Of a DNA stretch of 64,000 nt, positions 61,386 through 64,000 are shown in pieces; the stretch's first letter is position 1, and each line of letters opens with the position of its first letter. The notes beneath the pieces are model-generated. The model had not been told where the DNA came from and ran no database searches. It saw nothing but the letters and a program-made list of their open reading frames with translations. The DNA comes from Botryobacter ruber. Lineage in GTDB: Bacteria; Bacteroidota; Bacteroidia; Cytophagales; Hymenobacteraceae. The stretch is from NCBI RefSeq assembly GCF_003347595.2, contig NZ_QCZK02000041.1:124001-188000 (forward strand), written 5' to 3'. The position numbers and the translations under genes were made by a program.

Positions 61386-61575
61386 GACTCTGCTTTTCTA
61401 AAATCCTATAAAGTACAGCTGCGCAGCTGTTAACACAGTTTGTAAAAACCGTGCCAGAACGAGACCAGTTTTTCAACCGAACCACACAACACATCACAAC
61501 AACCTGTTTATCAAAATCTTAAATCATAATAAAAATTTCACCTTTAATTTTTCCGGTTGATTTCGGAGCTGGCGC

Positions 61576-61606
61576 CTTGGCGATAGAGGCTGTAAGCGTA
61601 CCTTTG
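61576..61606 (+). promoter_or_regulatory. Bacteroidetes promoter of the NdpA gene
   Basis: CTTG, 19 bases, TACCTTTG: a full -7 match, TTG at -33 and exact spacing, 39 bases before the start codon. Confidence 0.68.
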
Positions 61607-61645
61607 CGCTTGGTTAAACAAGCAAAAGCGTAAACACAGAATTGC

Positions 61646-62698
61646 ATGAACGATAAGAAGCAGGTGCAACTGCAACGGCTGGTGGTGCACCGGGTAGGCA
61701 ACAAAGCAAAAGAAGAAGGTGTAATTATTTCGAAAGACCTGGTGGACCTGCGGGATGAACAGCTGAACGACCTGTTGCTGAACTATTTTCTGACACCATT
61801 TAAGCAGGAAGAATTTTTCCGGTTTACGCATACCTCCGACCTGGCCCTGAACGAGCTGTTTGCCTACGCAACGCTCCTGTTTAACGAGCCCGCCAATTTT
61901 CATGAGTACTCGGTACACATCCTCAACCACCTGTATGAGCAGTCGGACCATCCGAAAGTAAAGAGCGGGGAACTGTATGTGGCGCATTTTTTGGGTTGCA
62001 ACGTGGAAGGCGAGGAACTGGTAGACGCCATCGGCATTTTCAAGTCGGAAAATAAAGATACCTTTCTTACGTTCCAGGACCAGGACGACGATCTGCAGGT
62101 GAACTACCACTTTGGGGTTAACATAAAGAGCGTAGACAAAGGCTGCCTTATTTTTAACACCGAAGCAGAAGACGGGTACCGCGTAAAACTGGTGGATGCC
62201 AACAGCACCGACGCCCTGTTCTGGAAAGAGGATTTCCTGAACATAACGGAGCTGAAAGACACTAACTTTACTACCAAAACCTACCTGAACCTCTGCAAGG
62301 ACTATTCGGAAGAGGTTTTTGCCCAGAGCGAGAGCAAGAAAGAGCAGATAGAGTTTATCAGCCGTTCTGTGGATTATTTTTCAAAGAACGAGACCTTCGA
62401 CCTGGAAGAATTCACGAGCAGCGTGATTGAAGAGCCGGAATCGGCGGAGCGGTTTAAAAACTATTCACAGGCCTTTGCCGAGGAGCGTGGCCTGGAAGAC
62501 TTCAGCGGGTTTGCCATCAACAAAAACACCGTCCGCAATATGAAGCGCAAATTCCGCAACTTCATCAAACTCGACACGCAGATCGAAATCAAGTTCAGCG
62601 GCTACAACCCGGAGCAAAGCGAGCAGTACATGGAGCGCGGTTTCGACGAAGAACGCGGCATGCATTTTTACAAAGTATATTTCCACAGCGAAAGCTAA
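61646..62698 (+). CDS. NdpA/YejK-type nucleoid-associated protein
   Basis: 350 residues. Family features: LQRLVVHRVGNKAKEEGV near the N-terminus, FTHTSDLALNELFAYA, HFLGCNVEGEELVDAIGIFKSENKD, and SEQYMERGFDEERG at the end. The group (37-kDa nucleoid-associated protein) is found in DNA-bound fractions, but its biochemical job is uncertain. The gene has the best promoter of its area. Its stop codon opens the third composite repeat. Confidence 0.9.
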   Translation: MNDKKQVQLQRLVVHRVGNKAKEEGVIISKDLVDLRDEQLNDLLLNYFLTPFKQEEFFRFTHTSDLALNELFAYATLLFNEPANFHEYSVHILNHLYEQSDHPKVKSGELYVAHFLGCNVEGEELVDAIGIFKSENKDTFLTFQDQDDDLQVNYHFGVNIKSVDKGCLIFNTEAEDGYRVKLVDANSTDALFWKEDFLNITELKDTNFTTKTYLNLCKDYSEEVFAQSESKKEQIEFISRSVDYFSKNETFDLEEFTSSVIEEPESAERFKNYSQAFAEERGLEDFSGFAINKNTVRNMKRKFRNFIKLDTQIEIKFSGYNPEQSEQYMERGFDEERGMHFYKVYFHSES

Positions 62699-62820
62699 GG
62701 GAGTTTGGGAGTTTGGGAGTTAGAAAGGTAGAAAGGTAGAATTTGTAGGGGTTGAAAATATTCAACCCTTTAAGAGAGAGGTAGTGAACATGTAGGGGTT
62801 GAAGATTTTCAACCCTGTAA
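62696..62820 (+). repeat. Composite repeat A, copy at the ndpA stop codon
   Basis: TAAGGGAGTTTGGGAG then GTTAGAAAGG and TAGAAAGGTAG units, then two palindromes GGGTTGAAAATATTCAACCC and GGGTTGAAGATTTTCAACCC. It begins with the stop codon. Confidence 0.85.
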
Positions 62821-63126
62821 CAGAAAGTTAAAGCGTTGGGTGTTATGATCTGTAGAGACGCGGTGCCCGCGTCTCCTGCACAAATCACAAACAAATCCAA
62901 TCAATCCTACTATTCCTTAAATCTTCTTAATCTTGTTCAGACAGAATAATTCCGTAAATCCTGATTCAGACTAATATAAAATCACAAAGATCACACATCA
63001 TTACCATCAACGGTTCAGACAGTATTTATAACCACCTGAAACTTAATCGCTTTACTTTCAGTTGCATATTGTCGTAAAAGATAATTCAGCAACCGGAATG
63101 GTTTTTGAAGAAGCTTATACTTTCAC
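62699..63126. other. Intergenic region, 428 bp, mostly repeats
   Basis: Holds the composite repeat, the 62855 palindrome and an AT-rich promoter region. No coding frame of interest. Confidence 0.5.
62855..62875. repeat. Palindrome GAGACGCGG/CCGCGTCTC
   Basis: A 9-bp stem around TGC, preceded by TGTA. Similar GAGACGCG...CGCGTCTC elements are dispersed in Bacteroidetes and other genomes. Confidence 0.7.
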
Positions 63127-63585
63127 ATGAAGCCTATGAAACACGTAACATTTGCCTTAATCTTCTTTTTTGCGTCTACAGCACTGTTTGCGCAGACAAC
63201 TACTGCCTCTGCGGTGCAACAGGACCCAAAAGCAGGCCAAAGTACTAATAAAACACTCGAGCAACGCGCCGACGAAATTACGGCCGGTATGGTAAAGCAC
63301 CTCCATTTATCCGGCGAGCAGGCCAAAAAGGTCAGAGCGATTAATCTTGCCAACATGCAGCATGCCGAAGCAGCCCGCGTGAAGTATAAAAATGATCCGA
63401 AGCAGTTTGCACACCAGATGGAGATTATTAGCGAGACCAGGCTGCAGCAGATAAAGGAAGCGCTCACGCAGCAGCAGTTTGAGCAGTACCAGGCCCGCCG
63501 CGAAGAGAAAATGGGCGTGCCGCGCGAAGCCCGGAGCAATCCGGGAGCCAGGCAGCAGGAAAGCTCTTACCAGAACCAGTATTAG
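63127..63585 (+). CDS. Secreted helical protein (Spy/CpxP-like)
   Basis: 152 residues. Signal peptide ends LFAQ (~residue 23). Two charged helices follow (RADEITAGMVKHLHLSGEQAKKVRAINLANMQHAEAARVKY; MEIISETRLQQIKEALTQQQFEQYQARREEK), with an LTxxQ-like ALTQQQFEQYQ, as in Spy-type periplasmic chaperones. A start at 63136 (MKHVTF) is also possible. Function not proven. Confidence 0.78.
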   Translation: MKPMKHVTFALIFFFASTALFAQTTTASAVQQDPKAGQSTNKTLEQRADEITAGMVKHLHLSGEQAKKVRAINLANMQHAEAARVKYKNDPKQFAHQMEIISETRLQQIKEALTQQQFEQYQARREEKMGVPREARSNPGARQQESSYQNQY

Positions 63586-63591
63586 ACCCAC

Positions 63592-63628
63592 AAAGAGGCA
63601 GGCGACCAACCTGCCTCTTTTTTTTTGC
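63592..63628 (+). terminator. Terminator after the Spy-like gene
   Basis: AAAGAGGCAGG and CCTGCCTCTTT arms followed by TTTTTTT, six bases past the stop codon. Confidence 0.9.
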
Positions 63629-63651
63629 ACCCCCGCCAAATAAAAATAGCC

Positions 63652-63675
63652 GCTGCACCTCCCTCCATAGCCACA
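63652..63675 (-). repeat. 28-bp dispersed repeat, copy 21 (diverged)
   Basis: CTGCACCTCCCTCCATAGCC; direct pair with copy 22. Confidence 0.6.
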
Positions 63676-63723
63676 CCACAACAACTAACTCAGGATAAGC
63701 TATTTGCACGTAAAAAAAGTTTA

Positions 63724-63751
63724 CTGCACCTGCCACCACTGCCGCTGCTGC
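63724..63751 (-). repeat. 28-bp dispersed repeat, copy 22
   Basis: CTGCACC, TGCCACCACTGCCG, CTGCTGC on the plus strand, 37 bp before the receptor promoter. Confidence 0.85.
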
Positions 63752-63787
63752 TACCGTCTTTTTTAACAATAATTTTAACAGGTACCA

Positions 63788-63818
63788 TTTGCAAAATAAA
63801 ATCTGTCGCTTACCTTTG
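63788..63818 (+). promoter_or_regulatory. Bacteroidetes promoter of the TonB-dependent receptor
   Basis: TTTG, exactly 19 bases, TACCTTTG: an exact match to both boxes, 53 bases before the start codon. Confidence 0.78.
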
Positions 63819-63824
63819 CCATTG

Positions 63825-63841
63825 TTTAGAATAAGTCTAAA
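63825..63841. promoter_or_regulatory. Inverted repeat TTTAGA-N5-TCTAAA, candidate metal-repressor operator
   Basis: Lies just downstream of the -7 box, over the predicted transcription start. The arms are exact complements. The half-site recalls iron/manganese (DtxR/MntR-type) operators, which is only inference. Confidence 0.5.
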
Positions 63842-63870
63842 TAAAAATAAACTTTTAAGACAAATTGTAT

Positions 63871-64000
63871 ATGAAAAAACTATGTACCCTTTTTGCGCTA
63901 CTGGTCCTTGTGCTGCAGGTGCAGGCCCAGACCGGAAACATCAAAGGCATTGTGCGGACATCGGACGGAGAACCTGCCGAGTTTGTAAACGTGGGCTTGA
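63871..64000 (+). CDS. TonB-dependent receptor, N-terminal fragment
   Basis: The first 43 codons of a gene that runs past the window. MKKLCTLFALLVLVLQVQAQ is a signal peptide; TGNIKGIVRTSDGEPAEFVNVGL is the first strand pair of a carboxypeptidase-regulatory-like domain, common at the N-terminus of TonB-dependent receptors. The promoter and operator-like site directly upstream suggest iron or metal uptake, which the rest of the gene would settle. Confidence 0.8.
   Translation, partial: MKKLCTLFALLVLVLQVQAQTGNIKGIVRTSDGEPAEFVNVGL

Overview
The window is a 64 kb stretch of chromosome from a member of the Bacteroidetes, most likely a Cytophagales bacterium of the Hymenobacteraceae type (Pontibacter, Rufibacter or a relative). 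This placement is inferred from gene content: type IX secretion C-terminal sorting domains, a PorP/SprF protein beside a giant gliding-type adhesin, S46 dipeptidyl peptidase, DUF3822 next to coaD, carboxypeptidase-regulatory/TonB-type outer-membrane barrels, and promoters of the TTTG-N19-TAnnTTTG type. No rRNA, tRNA, CRISPR array, intact insertion sequence or prophage was seen. Most of the window is ordinary core chromosome with GC near 50%; the clearest foreign-looking island is the AT-rich toxin-antitoxin pair at 12.4-13.0 kb.

Layout. 0-13 kb: the C-terminal part of an S46 peptidase, a GH28 polygalacturonase-like enzyme, an OmpA-type lipoprotein, a DUF2062 membrane protein, a large outer-membrane barrel, a secreted SNase-type nuclease followed by a small lipoprotein sharing its Cys-rich tail, a universal stress protein, two small unknowns and a VapBC-type toxin-antitoxin pair. 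13-30 kb: metabolism and signalling, with nicotinate phosphoribosyltransferase, a TonB-tailed lipoprotein, pseudouridine-5'-phosphate glycosidase, HNH protein, MFS transporter, a four-gene operon (unknown, multi-pass membrane protein, NarL-type kinase, receiver-only regulator), thioredoxin, zinc alcohol dehydrogenase, cysteine synthase, aminotransferase, P-loop kinase, DUF3822-coaD, Nudix hydrolase and pyrE. 30-41 kb: metallophosphoesterase, sugar dehydrogenase exported by the type IX system, GNAT, GlgX, DinB, HemJ, a zinc-ribbon coiled-coil protein, AEC transporter and a 2H phosphoesterase. 41-49 kb: a 2070-residue repeat adhesin with a type B sorting domain, followed by PorP/SprF. 49-57 kb: copper handling (HMA chaperone, CopA ATPase, DUF3347 lipoprotein, AraC regulator with an HMA-like head) surrounding a five-PAS hybrid-less sensor kinase and its single-domain response regulator. 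57-64 kb: RhlE-type helicase, several small secreted proteins, a PorT-like barrel, NdpA nucleoid protein and the start of a TonB-dependent receptor.

The most striking unexplained signal is in the intergenic DNA. A roughly 28-bp sequence (core CTGTGGTGGCAG flanked by GGAGCAG and GTGCAG) occurs about 22 times by eye, in both orientations, almost only between genes, and often as direct or inverted pairs. A second, composite repeat (a GTTAGAAAG/GGTAGAAAG tract ending in the palindrome GGGTTGAAAATTTTCAACCC) occurs three times, and each time it begins at the stop codon of a gene (pyrE, copA, ndpA). Other palindromic elements lie near 33.3, 48.8 and 62.9 kb. These repeat families, not a new gene cluster, are the best candidates for something undescribed here.
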